Source: JANOXC01 sp031418215 (lineage in GTDB: Bacteria > Bacteroidota > Bacteroidia > AKYH767-A > OLB10). From it: DNA of 22,244 bases. A program made the position numbers and the translations under genes. The DNA is taken from assembly GCA_031418215.1 (NCBI GenBank), contig JANOXC010000143.1:1-22244 (forward strand), given 5' to 3'. A model generated the notes under the pieces. The model was not told where the DNA came from, did not search any database, and worked only from the letters and a program-made list of their open reading frames with translations. Below are positions 1 through 8,140 of the stretch, piece by piece (the first letter of the stretch is position 1; the number at the start of each line of letters is the position of its first letter).

Positions 1-1
1 C

Positions 2-457
2 ATTCATCTTCGTTTTCTTGACTTGTTCGGAGGACATGAGCCCACTCCTGTGCAAGTACTTGATATGCCGGTTGAAAAGTTGCGTTCGATTGGTTTGTCT
101 AATTCCAAAGCAAATTACATCCATAATATTTCCCGTTTCGCATTGGAACAGGGATTGGATGCAAAGAAATTGCATAAGTTGGAAAATGAAGCATTGATTG
201 AATACCTCACACAAATTAAAGGGGTAGGCAGATGGACTGTTGAAATGCAATTGATGTTTACGTTGGCGCGTGAAGATGTTTTTGCAATTGATGACCTTGG
301 CATTCAACAAGCCATGATTAGGATTTATAAATTGAAAACAGCGGATAAGAAGAAGAGGAAAGAAAAGATGCTGAAAATTTCTTCAGCATGGTCTCCTTAC
401 AGGACCTATGCTTGTTTGCATTTGTGGCATTGGAAAGATACCGTCAAGGACCACTGA
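2..457 (+). CDS. DNA-3-methyladenine glycosylase II (AlkA/HhH-GPD), 5' truncated by window edge
   Basis: C-terminal part of a base-excision repair glycosylase that removes alkylated purines. The reading frame is open to the first bases of the window (reading I-H-L-R-F-L-D before L-F-G-G), so the gene starts outside; the TTG at 23 is an internal leucine codon. Visible signs: the helix-hairpin-helix LTQIKGVGRWTVEMQL, followed about 20 residues later by FAIDDLGIQQAM, where the second Asp occupies the catalytic position of the HhH-GPD family. The end of the protein has the SPYRTYACLHLWHW segment typical of AlkA-like enzymes (usual form WxPxRxxAxxYLW). It converges on lysS across a hairpin-rich gap. 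AlkA-type is preferred over MutY/Nth because no FeS cysteine cluster follows; the substrate range cannot be read from the sequence. Confidence 0.9.
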   Translation: MHLRFLDLFGGHEPTPVQVLDMPVEKLRSIGLSNSKANYIHNISRFALEQGLDAKKLHKLENEALIEYLTQIKGVGRWTVEMQLMFTLAREDVFAIDDLGIQQAMIRIYKLKTADKKKRKEKMLKISSAWSPYRTYACLHLWHWKDTVKDH

Positions 458-494
458 TTTTAATGATTTATTTGATTTCACTGATTTCAATGTT

Positions 495-515
495 CGTGTT
501 ATTTTCAATAACACG
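495..515. repeat. Perfect inverted repeat, 8-bp stem, 5-nt loop
   Basis: CGTGTTAT, loop TTTCA, ATAACACG. It lies 37 bases after the glycosylase stop, on the plus strand, without a U-tract. It could act as a transcript-end stabiliser for the glycosylase mRNA or belong to the repeat-like patch that runs to about 640. Confidence 0.6.
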
Positions 516-566
516 CTAGTAAGCTCCGTAAGCGCGTGGCGCTGCCGCGTGTTGAACTATTAAGCG

Positions 567-582
567 GCCTCCGGCCTTTTTC
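567..582 (+). terminator. Short GC hairpin followed by T-tract
   Basis: GGCC-TCC-GGCC followed directly by TTTTT. The stem is only four pairs but all G/C, so it is a weak candidate intrinsic terminator for the glycosylase reading rightward. Confidence 0.35.
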
Positions 583-592
583 AGCTGTTTTC

Positions 593-637
593 TCAGGCAA
601 GATGCCTGATAATTACAAGATACGAGGCTGAGCCTCG
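593..637. repeat. Paired perfect hairpins, REP-like element
   Basis: Two perfect hairpins with 3-nt loops lie 13 bases apart. The first is TCAGGCA-AGA-TGCCTGA (593-609) and the second is CGAGGC-TGA-GCCTCG (623-637), followed by CACCTAC. Closely spaced short hairpins in a convergent intergenic gap are the form of bacterial REP/BIME-type repeats. Only one copy is in the window, so repetition across the genome is inference. Confidence 0.5.
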
Positions 638-644
638 CACCTAC

Positions 645-668
645 AAAAAAAGCTTAACATAGTTATGC
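645..668 (-). terminator. Candidate intrinsic terminator of lysS
   Basis: Read on the minus strand: GCATAAC-TAT-GTTAAGC, a stem with one A-A mismatch, followed immediately by seven T residues. It lies about 40 bases beyond the lysS stop codon, the right place for a rho-independent terminator. The stem is short, so confidence is moderate. Confidence 0.45.
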
Positions 669-706
669 GAAGTCTAAATCATTTTTAATCAAATAAATCC
701 CAAAAA

Positions 707-2230
707 TCACAGTTCAGACAATTTATTCTCAATAGTTTCCGGCCTCATTTGCGGAAAAAATAAAACATCCTGAATAGAATTGGAATTCGTCATGATCATA
801 CACAAACGGTCGATACCGATACCTAAACCTGCTGTTGGCGGCATGCCATATTCAATGGCGCGAAGGAAGTCCTCATCCAATTGCATGGCTTCTTCATCAC
901 CGCGTTTCCCTAATTCTAATTGTTCTTCAAATCGTTTGCGCTGATCAATTGGATCATTCAGCTCACTGAAAGCATTGCATATTTCTTTCCCGTTGCAAAT
1001 GGCTTCAAAACGTTCTACTAATCCCGGTTTGCTGCGATGCTTCTTGGCAAGTGGCGACATCTCCAATGGGTAATCTGTAATGAATGTTGGCTGAATCAAA
1101 TTTGGCTCACACGTTTCGCCAAAAATTTCATCAATTAATTTCCCGCGGCCCATGGTATTGTCAACATGCAGTTTCAGTTTTTTGCAAACCTCACGCAATG
1201 CAGCTTCGTCCATTTCAGTAATGTCGATGCCTGTGTAATGTGCAATGGCTTCATACATGGTAAAGCGTTTCCAGGGACGTTTAAAATCAATGGTATGCTC
1301 GCCTACGGTTAATGAGGTAGAACCATTCAGGTCTAATGCGGCTTTTTCTACCATCTCTTCCACCAAATCCATCATCCAGTAATAATCTTTATAAGCCACA
1401 TACAATTCCATCTGAGTAAATTCGGGATTGTGAAAACGGCTCATTCCTTCATTGCGAAAATCTTTTGAAAATTCATATACGCCGTCAAACCCGCCAACAA
1501 TCAAACGCTTTAAATAAAGTTCATTGGCAATACGCATATATAAAGTCATGTCCAGCGTATTGTGATGCGTTTTAAAAGGACGTGCAGCAGCGCCTCCATA
1601 AAGAGGTTGAAGTATTGGTGTTTCTACTTCAAGGTATTCTTTGGCATTCAGGTAAGAGCGCATGCTGTCGACCAGCTTTGTGCGTTTTATAAATACTTCT
1701 TTCACATGAGGGTTAACGATGAGATCAACATAACGCATGCGGTAACGTTGCTCAGGATCAGTGAAAGCATCAAATATAACTCCGTCTTTCTCTTTTGCAA
1801 TGGGTAAAGGATGCAGTGCTTTGGTTAGCAGTTTTAATTCACCGACATGCACGGAAATCTCACCGGTTTTGGTTCTGAAAACATAACCATTAACACCAAT
1901 GATGTCGCCAATATCCATCAGTTTCTTATAAACAACATCATACAGGTTTTTATCTTCTCCCGGACATATCTCATCACGCTTTATATATAATTGAATTTTT
2001 CCGATAGCATCCTGAATCACAACAAATGCCGCTTTTCCCATATCTCGCAAACTCATGATGCGCCCTGCAATACCGATGTTTTTAAATTCGTCCGGCCGCA
2101 AGTCAAAATCAGCTTTAATCTCTTTTGAATTAGTAGTAACATCAAATAATTCAGCGGGATATGGATTTATTCCCATACTGATCAATTCATTCATTTTTTG
2201 CCTGCGCAACAATTCCTGTTCTGAAAACAT
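707..2230 (-). CDS. lysS: Lysyl-tRNA synthetase, class II
   Basis: Charges tRNA(Lys) with lysine in the cytoplasm. The 507 residues match the usual bacterial LysRS length. It has an N-terminal OB-fold anticodon-binding domain (about 50-145, with GIAGRIMSLRDMGKAAFVVI), class II motif 1 around RYVDLIVNP, motif 2 as FRNEGMSRFHNPEFTQMELY (about 255-280), and motif 3 as GIGIDRLCMIMTNSNSIQDV followed by LFFPQMRP near the C-terminus. The ATG at 2228-2230 begins MFSEQELLRRQKMNEL, a normal LysRS N-terminus. A TANNTTTG match lies 65-72 bases upstream and a hairpin plus T-tract lies downstream, so it is probably monocistronic. Confidence 0.97.
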   Translation of the reverse strand: MFSEQELLRRQKMNELISMGINPYPAELFDVTTNSKEIKADFDLRPDEFKNIGIAGRIMSLRDMGKAAFVVIQDAIGKIQLYIKRDEICPGEDKNLYDVVYKKLMDIGDIIGVNGYVFRTKTGEISVHVGELKLLTKALHPLPIAKEKDGVIFDAFTDPEQRYRMRYVDLIVNPHVKEVFIKRTKLVDSMRSYLNAKEYLEVETPILQPLYGGAAARPFKTHHNTLDMTLYMRIANELYLKRLIVGGFDGVYEFSKDFRNEGMSRFHNPEFTQMELYVAYKDYYWMMDLVEEMVEKAALDLNGSTSLTVGEHTIDFKRPWKRFTMYEAIAHYTGIDITEMDEAALREVCKKLKLHVDNTMGRGKLIDEIFGETCEPNLIQPTFITDYPLEMSPLAKKHRSKPGLVERFEAICNGKEICNAFSELNDPIDQRKRFEEQLELGKRGDEEAMQLDEDFLRAIEYGMPPTAGLGIGIDRLCMIMTNSNSIQDVLFFPQMRPETIENKLSEL

Positions 2231-2294
2231 AATTTTTGTTAATCGGTTAATTTTAGATAAAGTATCGTGAAATGGCAGAATTTTATTGAGGGGG

Positions 2295-2302
2295 CAAAAG
2301 TA
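2295..2302 (-). promoter_or_regulatory. TANNTTTG -7 box upstream of lysS
   Basis: Minus strand reads TACTTTTG, matching the Bacteroidota -7 consensus TANNTTTG. No TTTG is present at the expected -33 spacing, so this is half a promoter; the predicted leader would be about 58 nt. Confidence 0.35.
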
Positions 2303-2337
2303 TCAAATTTGTTAGAAGTTGACTCCCATTGATGTCA

Positions 2338-2441
2338 TTCAGGAGGAAACTTTTTGGAATAACCCTTAGAGATCAATCAATAGAGCAGGCATCTTCAATC
2401 CCATAATCATTCAGGTAAGATTTAAACAGATTCCTCCTGAA
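2338..2441. repeat. 11-bp inverted repeat arms in the lysS/M48 gap
   Basis: TTCAGGAGGAA at 2338-2348 and its exact reverse complement TTCCTCCTGAA at 2431-2441, with 82 bases between. An extra CATTCAGG copy lies at 2408-2415, repeating 2336-2343. The gap 2231-2491 holds no gene I can support; it must contain the M48 3' region and the lysS leader. Confidence 0.4.
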
Positions 2442-2491
2442 GGTCAAAGAAGGAAGTTGTTAGTTGCCTACTGCCACTATAAATTTTATCG

Positions 2492-3271
2492 TTAGGGCAA
2501 TGATGCTTTCAACACCTTATATTCTTCCTTGAATTCCTTGCCCTTCTTACTTCCCAACAATTTCCATCGCTCAACTATTTTTTCTACTCGGTTTTCAGGA
2601 TTAGGATGCGTATTTAAAAATTGCATCATGCCAATCGATTGACTGCCTTCCATTTTTTGAAAGAAACGAGCCACACCCAGCGGATCATAATTGGTGTCCA
2701 TTAAATACTCCACTGATTGCATGTCTGCTTCAGTTTCATCATTCCTGCTGAAATTCAGACTTAACAGGTTGCCTACTGCATTTCCCAGGAAGCTGGAATT
2801 GCCAATAACAAGGTTGATAATAATGCGCAAGCCATAATTCTTAGTGAGCTGCGCAGTGCTATGTCGCAGATCTGCATGCGCAATCTCATGACCGAGAACT
2901 CCTGCCAGCTGATCTTCACTATCGAGGAATTTGATAAGGCCTGTATACACATATATATACCCTCCCGGTGTGCAAAAAGCATTAAGTACAGAATCGTCCT
3001 CAATGATCTGTAATTCCCAGGGGAAGTCATCCCTGTGTTGAATTTTCTTTGATTTCAATATGGCCCCTGCTATTTGCCTCAAATGGCGATAAGCATCAGG
3101 ATATGCTGTTGCAGAGAGGAGTGGTGCGCCACCTGTTGCTTCCAGTTGCTCACTAATTCTTTTACCGAGTCGCACATCTTCTTCAACTGAGAAAACATTA
3201 AATCCACCATTCCTGCTATCACAAGAGGTCAGAAGAATCGCCAGGAAGAGGAAGAAAAGTCTATTATTCAT
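2492..3271 (-). CDS. M48 family metalloprotease, lipoprotein
   Basis: Zinc peptidase of the M48 (Ste24/HtpX/BepA-like) family, probably anchored in a membrane on the periplasmic side. From the ATG at 3271 it has 259 residues: a short signal peptide MNNRLFFLFLAILLTSC with lipobox L-T-S-C (Cys17), the zinc motif HEIAH at 128-132, and the third-ligand region ETEAD (Glu179/181). The common C-terminal motif THPNPENR is at 221-228. The frame stays open upstream to a TTG at 3307, but the extra 12 residues would bury the signal peptide, so the ATG is chosen. The family includes envelope quality-control proteases; the substrate is unknown. It is divergent from the sugar-phosphate isomerase. Confidence 0.9.
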   Translation of the reverse strand: MNNRLFFLFLAILLTSCDSRNGGFNVFSVEEDVRLGKRISEQLEATGGAPLLSATAYPDAYRHLRQIAGAILKSKKIQHRDDFPWELQIIEDDSVLNAFCTPGGYIYVYTGLIKFLDSEDQLAGVLGHEIAHADLRHSTAQLTKNYGLRIIINLVIGNSSFLGNAVGNLLSLNFSRNDETEADMQSVEYLMDTNYDPLGVARFFQKMEGSQSIGMMQFLNTHPNPENRVEKIVERWKLLGSKKGKEFKEEYKVLKASLP

Positions 3272-3289
3272 TAGTTCGTTAACAACTTT

Positions 3290-3297
3290 CAAAAATA
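3290..3297 (-). promoter_or_regulatory. TANNTTTG -7 box for the M48 gene
   Basis: Minus strand reads TATTTTTG, 19-26 bases before the chosen ATG at 3271. The match agrees with starting at the ATG rather than the upstream TTG, which it would exclude from the transcript. No TTTG -33 box at the ideal spacing. Confidence 0.35.
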
Positions 3298-3323
3298 TTA
3301 AAAGCAATTTACGAACAGAAAAT

Positions 3324-3343
3324 TATTTTTGTGGTTATGTTTG
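3324..3343 (+). promoter_or_regulatory. Two TANNTTTG -7 boxes for the isomerase gene
   Basis: TATTTTTG (3324-3331) and TATGTTTG (3336-3343) both match the Bacteroidota -7 consensus and lie 48-67 bases before the isomerase ATG. Neither has a clear TTTG at -33. They sit in the divergent gap next to the oppositely oriented M48 box. Confidence 0.35.
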
Positions 3344-3390
3344 AAGTATTGTTAATTGAACCACTAATTTAAAAGATAAAACTACTTACC

Positions 3391-4377
3391 ATGTTAATGA
3401 AAGAACATATTGCAGCCTTTACCAAACATATTAATCAAGCTATGGCAATAGGAGAAGCTTTTTCTCCCCAGTCGAAACGTGAAATCCGCAATGTCCTGGT
3501 AACAGGATTGGGCGGTTCAGGAATTGGCGGAACAATTGTAGCACAGGTCTGCGACAGTGAATTAAAAGTGCCATTTCTGGTTAGTAAAGATTATTTTATT
3601 CCCGGATTTGTTAATGAACATACTTTAGTAATTGCTTCCTCTTACTCCGGAAATACAGAAGAAACATTGCAGGCATTGGAAGCAGCTCAACAAAAAGGTG
3701 CATTAATTGTTTGTGTAACTGCCGGCGGGAAAGTGGCTGAAATTGCAGCAAAAAATAATTATTCAACCATTATTATTCCGGGTGGAATGCCTCCACGGTC
3801 TGCATTTGGATTTTCTGCAACCCAATTGTTTTATGTCTTGCAAAAATTTGATTTGATCAGCAACCGTTTTGTAAATCAATTAAAGGCCGCTGTAACATTG
3901 ATTGATTCGGAAGAGCAAAATATAATGATGGGGGCGCGGTCGCTCGCTGAAAAATTGATGGGAAAGATTGCTGTTATATACAGTACAGCCAATTATGAAG
4001 GAGTAAGCATTCGTTTTCGTCAGCAGGTTGATGAAAATGCAAAAATGTTATGCTGGCACCATGTTTTTCCGGAGATGAATCATAATGAATTGGTAGGCTG
4101 GACTACGCCGAATGAAAGTCTTGCCGTAGTGTTTTTGCGCAACAATGATGATTACCAACGGACACAAAAAAGAATGGACCTCTGTAAAAATATTTTTGCA
4201 AAATACACACCGCACATCCATGAACTCTGGAGCAAGGGCAACTCACAATTGGAGAAAACTTTTTATCTTATTCATTATGGTGACTGGATCACCTGGTATC
4301 TTTCCGAATTGAAAAATATTGATTGCAGCGAAGTTAACGTGATTGATTACCTCAAAGGAGAGCTTTCGAAAGGGTAA
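3391..4377 (+). CDS. Bifunctional phosphoglucose/phosphomannose isomerase (SIS domains)
   Basis: Interconverts fructose-6-phosphate with glucose-6-phosphate and mannose-6-phosphate, a branch point between glycolysis and mannose/glycan synthesis. At 328 residues it is far shorter than classical Pgi and matches the dual-specificity family. Visible signs: VTGLGGSGIGG (37-47), sugar-phosphate loop SSYSGNTEET (83-92), and the family signature GGMPPRSAFGF (131-141). Glu215 in VDENAK and His231 in MNHNEL are 16 residues apart, as are the catalytic Glu and His of the characterised archaeal enzyme. ATG at 3391 or 3397 could both serve. It stands alone, divergent from the M48 gene. Confidence 0.92.
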   Translation: MLMKEHIAAFTKHINQAMAIGEAFSPQSKREIRNVLVTGLGGSGIGGTIVAQVCDSELKVPFLVSKDYFIPGFVNEHTLVIASSYSGNTEETLQALEAAQQKGALIVCVTAGGKVAEIAAKNNYSTIIIPGGMPPRSAFGFSATQLFYVLQKFDLISNRFVNQLKAAVTLIDSEEQNIMMGARSLAEKLMGKIAVIYSTANYEGVSIRFRQQVDENAKMLCWHHVFPEMNHNELVGWTTPNESLAVVFLRNNDDYQRTQKRMDLCKNIFAKYTPHIHELWSKGNSQLEKTFYLIHYGDWITWYLSELKNIDCSEVNVIDYLKGELSKG

Positions 4378-4486
4378 TCAACAATTATCGGTATTGATGC
4401 CAAGCACAACCTTGCAAGAAGTGCATTTCAATTATATTCAGAAGTAAGACAATACGATTATAGAAATCACCAAAGCAAGAAACCGT
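4378..4486. other. Convergent gap; weak hairpin only
   Basis: Between the isomerase and the SRPBCC gene. The one structure seen is TCACCA (4467-4472) pairing with TGGTGA (4492-4497), which runs into the SRPBCC coding end and lacks a T-tract. No gene seen. Confidence 0.3.
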
Positions 4487-4906
4487 TTAGCTGGTGAAAT
4501 ACTCGTTCAGCGGTTCAAAAATAAAATCCATCCAGCCACTGGTGTGTTTATCGGTTTCTTCCTGGCTTGGCAAACCGGTATGTTCGAGAATGACTTCTGT
4601 TCCAGCAGGATGCACTTTGAATTTGTAATTGACCAGCGAAGGGCTAACCTTTTTGGCCCATTCTTCCGGCTTCCAGGTATAGCTTAACTCTTTACCGGGA
4701 TCATATTCTTTCACTTCACCTTTCACCCATCCATCAAAAAGTTCAAACTTACCATCGATCTTGTTTTCTACAATTGCAAGACCACCTCCCCAACTGGAGA
4801 TAATACCCGGATCTGTTAAAGCTTCAAAAACTTTTTCAGGTGATGCATAAACAACATAAGTTGTTTTAATAGCGAAATTCTTATCAGTCGTTTTAACAGC
4901 CGGCAT
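4487..4906 (-). CDS. SRPBCC domain protein, AHSA1 (Aha1 C-terminal) family
   Basis: Small cytoplasmic protein (139 residues) with the START/Bet v1-like helix-grip fold. Family marks are the opening IKTTYVVYASPEKVFEALTD, in which the -A-S-P-E-K-V-F-x-A-L-T-D- stretch is typical, then SSWGGG, the strand FELFDGWVKGEVKEYDPGKE, and a C-terminal SGWMDFIFEPLNEYF helix. These proteins bind hydrophobic ligands or act in stress responses; the ligand cannot be read from the sequence. It lies 36 bases downstream of... the preceding gap shared with the M43 3' end contains a 10-bp TA tract (4919-4928) just before its ATG. Confidence 0.85.
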   Translation of the reverse strand: MPAVKTTDKNFAIKTTYVVYASPEKVFEALTDPGIISSWGGGLAIVENKIDGKFELFDGWVKGEVKEYDPGKELSYTWKPEEWAKKVSPSLVNYKFKVHPAGTEVILEHTGLPSQEETDKHTSGWMDFIFEPLNEYFTS

Positions 4907-4942
4907 GATTAATCGTTTTATATATATAAAGTCAATATTTAT

Positions 4943-7018
4943 TTATTGCATTACCACACGTTTTGTAATCGTGTTATTGTCAAGGAACAAGCGAACGAAG
5001 TAAACACCTTTTTCAAGGTTATTGTTCAGTTGAACCTGGTGATCTCCGGCATTCATGTTCTCACTGATGGTGTTTACGATCCTTCCGGTTACATCTGATA
5101 TCTCAATACGCACTTTAAAATCCTGATCGGTGGTAAAGGAAACATAAGTGTGTGTCTTTGATGGATTTGGATATATATTAAGATTTGCCTTTTCAGCCAA
5201 TAACTCTCCAATACCAACAGTTCCGTTAATGTTGATGTCGTCAATATATATATTGTTGCCATTATCATTCATAAACTCAAAACGAAAACGTACATTGGGT
5301 TTGCCCATAATTGCTACAGTACTAATAGGAACAGATTCAGTACGCCAGTCGGAAGGAGCGGGGAAGTAAGCAGATGAAAAATAACTGGCAGTAGTTGGAA
5401 ATGTTACTCCGCTGAGTGTCTTGCGCAAGGTCCATGTTTCGCCGCAATCGGTGGAATAGGTAATCTGTAATCTATCGGTATTGGTGCTTGCACTTTTGTA
5501 AGCAAAAGCTACCTTAAATGTCATTGTTCCGGCACTAACATTTGAAAAATTAAAGGCCGGTGTAATAAATTCATCTGGTCCTTTTGCAGGCCCTGCCATA
5601 TTATCAATAACAAGTGAATTAATACCAGAAGCAGCGGCAATGGAAGTTGTCTCCCATGAACTTGATCCATTATCATTGATTACATACCAATCATTAAATG
5701 GGAAAGTTCCATTTTCAAAACCTTCAGCATAAGGAACAGATTGCGCTACTACGTTTGGACTGACAATAACATGATTGGTAACCGTTTTTGTATCACTTCC
5801 CGCACTGTTGCTCGCTGTTAATGAAACATCATAAGACCCGGGGGTTGCATACATAACAGTTGGTTGTGCACTCGTATCTGTAGAAGGACTTCCGGAAGGG
5901 AAACTCCAGGAACGGGCTGTATCAGCACCACCCCATGACATTTCTTTAAAAGTTAAAGAGCCCCCTTCACAAACAAATCTTGTTCTTGGAATAAAATCCG
6001 CTATTGGTGTACATAATACGGCTGGTGTCCCATCAGTACCGGTTGCAATAAGATTTGCTTGCTGCCAAATAGAACTTCTTTGACCGGTAGCACTATTTAA
6101 AGCCGCATCCATTCTTGCCGCTTGTCCCTGTGTAAAAAGGTTCATACAGGTATAAGCTGTGTAATCCATATAGTTCTGAAACATGATTCCATCACCATTA
6201 GGTTGACAAGCATCAAAATAGGGTGAGGAGGGACAAGTGCTGAAAGTATAGGTTCCCTGCAAAGGAGTATCGCCAACTCCATCATCATTCGCACATGCTG
6301 CTTCATCACCCCAAATATGTCTAAGGTTTAGCCAATGGCCCAATTCATGAGTCGATACCCTGCCACCCGCACTTGAAACAGGGCCAACAGAACTTGCCCT
6401 TACAACAGCACCGTCAAGTGCAGCATCCGGACCCGGGAAAGTTGCAAATCCTAAAACAACACCTGCAATTTGATTTGTGTTTTCAATACTTTCTACTGTC
6501 CAAATGTTAAGATATTTATCTCTTGGCCAGTCGATAAGGGCCTTTATGTTGCTTCGGGCATTAGTTGTTAAAGGAGAATATATACGGTTAATGCCGGTTG
6601 TGCAATTTCCATTTGGGTCTATTTGGGCAAGTCGAAACTCAATATCAGTGTTAGCAGCTGCAGCAACAAATGGTGCATAGGTATTTACTGCATCAGGATT
6701 CTGACGGCTGAAATCCTGGTTAATGACATTTAACTGGGCAAGAATATTTGCATCGGAAATATTTTCAGCACCTCCTTTATGAATGACATGAAACACAACA
6801 GGAATTATATAAGTTGCAGTTGCTGATTTTGCTCCGTATTTTGCTTCTCCACCGTGTTGTGCAATCCAGTTTTGGGTAAATATTTCCAGATTTTGCCTTG
6901 CTTCCAGCGAGGAAGGGTCCTTTTTCGCCTGCTCCTGGAATAATATTTCACTCAAGCATGGTTCTTGCGCTTGGGCATAAGAAGTGTACAGGCACAATGC
7001 CAGAATTAGTTTTTTCAT
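4943..7018 (-). CDS. Secreted M43 (pappalysin/cytophagalysin-like) metalloprotease with PKD and T9SS sorting domain
   Basis: Zinc endopeptidase exported by signal peptide (MKKLILALCLYTSYAQAQ) and then the type IX system. Domains of the 691 residues: propeptide/linker 20-65; catalytic domain about 66-325 with the extended metzincin motif HELGHWLNLRHIWG (His224, His228, His234) and Met-turn NYMDY (Met284), as in family M43; PKD-type domain about 336-420 (ATPGSYDVSLTASN); jelly-roll/MAM-like domain about 430-600 (EGFENGTFPFNDWYVIN at its start); and a C-terminal sorting domain 612-691 beginning LNIYPNPS. The cysteines around 242-291 fit the disulfides of M43 enzymes. It probably digests external protein. 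Just upstream on the same strand, after 116 bases, ends the CPBP gene; no clear promoter box was seen. Confidence 0.93.
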   Translation of the reverse strand: MKKLILALCLYTSYAQAQEPCLSEILFQEQAKKDPSSLEARQNLEIFTQNWIAQHGGEAKYGAKSATATYIIPVVFHVIHKGGAENISDANILAQLNVINQDFSRQNPDAVNTYAPFVAAAANTDIEFRLAQIDPNGNCTTGINRIYSPLTTNARSNIKALIDWPRDKYLNIWTVESIENTNQIAGVVLGFATFPGPDAALDGAVVRASSVGPVSSAGGRVSTHELGHWLNLRHIWGDEAACANDDGVGDTPLQGTYTFSTCPSSPYFDACQPNGDGIMFQNYMDYTAYTCMNLFTQGQAARMDAALNSATGQRSSIWQQANLIATGTDGTPAVLCTPIADFIPRTRFVCEGGSLTFKEMSWGGADTARSWSFPSGSPSTDTSAQPTVMYATPGSYDVSLTASNSAGSDTKTVTNHVIVSPNVVAQSVPYAEGFENGTFPFNDWYVINDNGSSSWETTSIAAASGINSLVIDNMAGPAKGPDEFITPAFNFSNVSAGTMTFKVAFAYKSASTNTDRLQITYSTDCGETWTLRKTLSGVTFPTTASYFSSAYFPAPSDWRTESVPISTVAIMGKPNVRFRFEFMNDNGNNIYIDDININGTVGIGELLAEKANLNIYPNPSKTHTYVSFTTDQDFKVRIEISDVTGRIVNTISENMNAGDHQVQLNNNLEKGVYFVRLFLDNNTITKRVVMQ

Positions 7019-7134
7019 TGAGATGTTTTTTTAAGGAGCGCTAAGATAGGAAAATCCCTTTTTCAGCCTGCAAAATCCTGATAAACATTATTGAAAAAAG
7101 ACAATAAAATGACAGTAATAATTAAATGAATTTT

Positions 7135-8091
7135 TCAAAGGACGATTTTAGGATTTTCCTTCTTTGTTAAACGATAAAAAAGCAACATACATAAAATGGT
7201 TATAATCGTTGTTGAGATCAACAAAACCTGATCATCAGGCTCAGTACCGATAGTGTCCTGGTTAAAAGGTAAATCGGTTTTCGCTGCGTAAAAGGCAAAG
7301 ATTACCGCTGTGGCATTGTTGATGAAATGGCCAATGATGGGAAGCCAAAGTGTGTTGCTCCATTTTAAAAAATATCCGAACATAACACCCAACAACATCC
7401 TCGGGATAAACCCATAGAACTGCATATGCAAAGCACTAAAGATTGCAGCGGAAATGAGGATGGCAATATGACTGTTTTTTAAAGCATCGCATAATAACCG
7501 TTGAAGGACACCCCTGAATAAAAGTTCTTCACCAATGGCAGGAATTAATGCAATCATAATAAGGTTTATCGCCAACCCTCCCGGGGAACTTGTGCTAAGA
7601 AAAACTTCAGTAAGTTTCGCTGCTTGCTCTTCTGAGTTTTTCATCCATTGCTCAATACCAGAAAAAATGGCCGGTAGCGAGAATTTTTGATTGAGAACAA
7701 TCAACCAGTTAATAAATGGTAAACATAAAAACAGGATTAAAGTGACCAGTAAAACGCTAGTAAAAGAGGGTTGCTTTTTGAAAGATAAATAGGCTGCCGG
7801 TTGTGAACTGAAAAGCAACGATGAAATAATTGACGGTATGATGAAAAGACCGATAGCTGAAAATGTTTGAATTACTTTCAAGGCATTCACAACTCCGGGT
7901 TGATCATATTGACTGAGTAAATCAGGATTGTTCATCAAATCAAGATGAAAGACAAGAGAAGCTATTCCAAAACCAATAAAAGTGAAAAGGCTCATACTTA
8001 GTAAGCAAAAGCCAAGAAAAACCATTATCTTACTGATAAAAGGCTTATCAGCAAGCATTCCAATCCATTTCTTATTTTTAGTCAACATCAT
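7135..8091 (-). CDS. CPBP family intramembrane metalloprotease (CAAX/Abi type)
   Basis: Polytopic membrane protein of 318 residues with about eight hydrophobic segments and the three conserved motifs of the CPBP (Rce1-like) glutamic protease family: EELLFRG (188-194, paired Glu plus Arg), FSALHMQF (His222), and HFINN (His255 and Asn). Members cleave membrane-embedded or prenylated substrates; bacterial substrates are mostly unknown. Two consecutive ATGs (8086-8091) begin the protein. It is divergent from dusB, with only 49 bases between start codons, so the two promoters must overlap or lie inside each other's 5' regions. Confidence 0.92.
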   Translation of the reverse strand: MMLTKNKKWIGMLADKPFISKIMVFLGFCLLSMSLFTFIGFGIASLVFHLDLMNNPDLLSQYDQPGVVNALKVIQTFSAIGLFIIPSIISSLLFSSQPAAYLSFKKQPSFTSVLLVTLILFLCLPFINWLIVLNQKFSLPAIFSGIEQWMKNSEEQAAKLTEVFLSTSSPGGLAINLIMIALIPAIGEELLFRGVLQRLLCDALKNSHIAILISAAIFSALHMQFYGFIPRMLLGVMFGYFLKWSNTLWLPIIGHFINNATAVIFAFYAAKTDLPFNQDTIGTEPDDQVLLISTTIITILCMLLFYRLTKKENPKIVL

Positions 8092-8098
8092 TTTGCCC

Positions 8099-8106
8099 TA
8101 AATTTG
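8099..8106 (+). promoter_or_regulatory. TANNTTTG -7 box for dusB
   Basis: TAAATTTG, 35-42 bases before the dusB ATG, matches the Bacteroidota -7 consensus. The ideal -33 position falls inside the CPBP coding start and is not TTTG. It would give a leader of roughly 29 nt. Confidence 0.4.
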
Positions 8107-8140
8107 CAGGCCGAAGATAGAGGGCTTCCCGCAATAAATT

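Noticed and set aside
1562..1807. Plus-strand frame inside lysS
   Set aside because: Antisense shadow of a certain gene; no family likeness and unlikely start.
2231..2491. tRNA or riboswitch in the lysS upstream gap
   Set aside because: No cloverleaf, anticodon arm or known T-box/L-box pattern could be found; only the inverted repeat remains.
3272..3307. TTG start of the M48 gene at 3307
   Set aside because: It adds residues before a good lipoprotein signal peptide and would overlap the candidate -7 box at 3290.
4359..4368. CTTTCGAAAG palindrome at the end of the isomerase gene as a terminator stem
   Set aside because: It is inside the coding sequence, has no loop and no T-tract.
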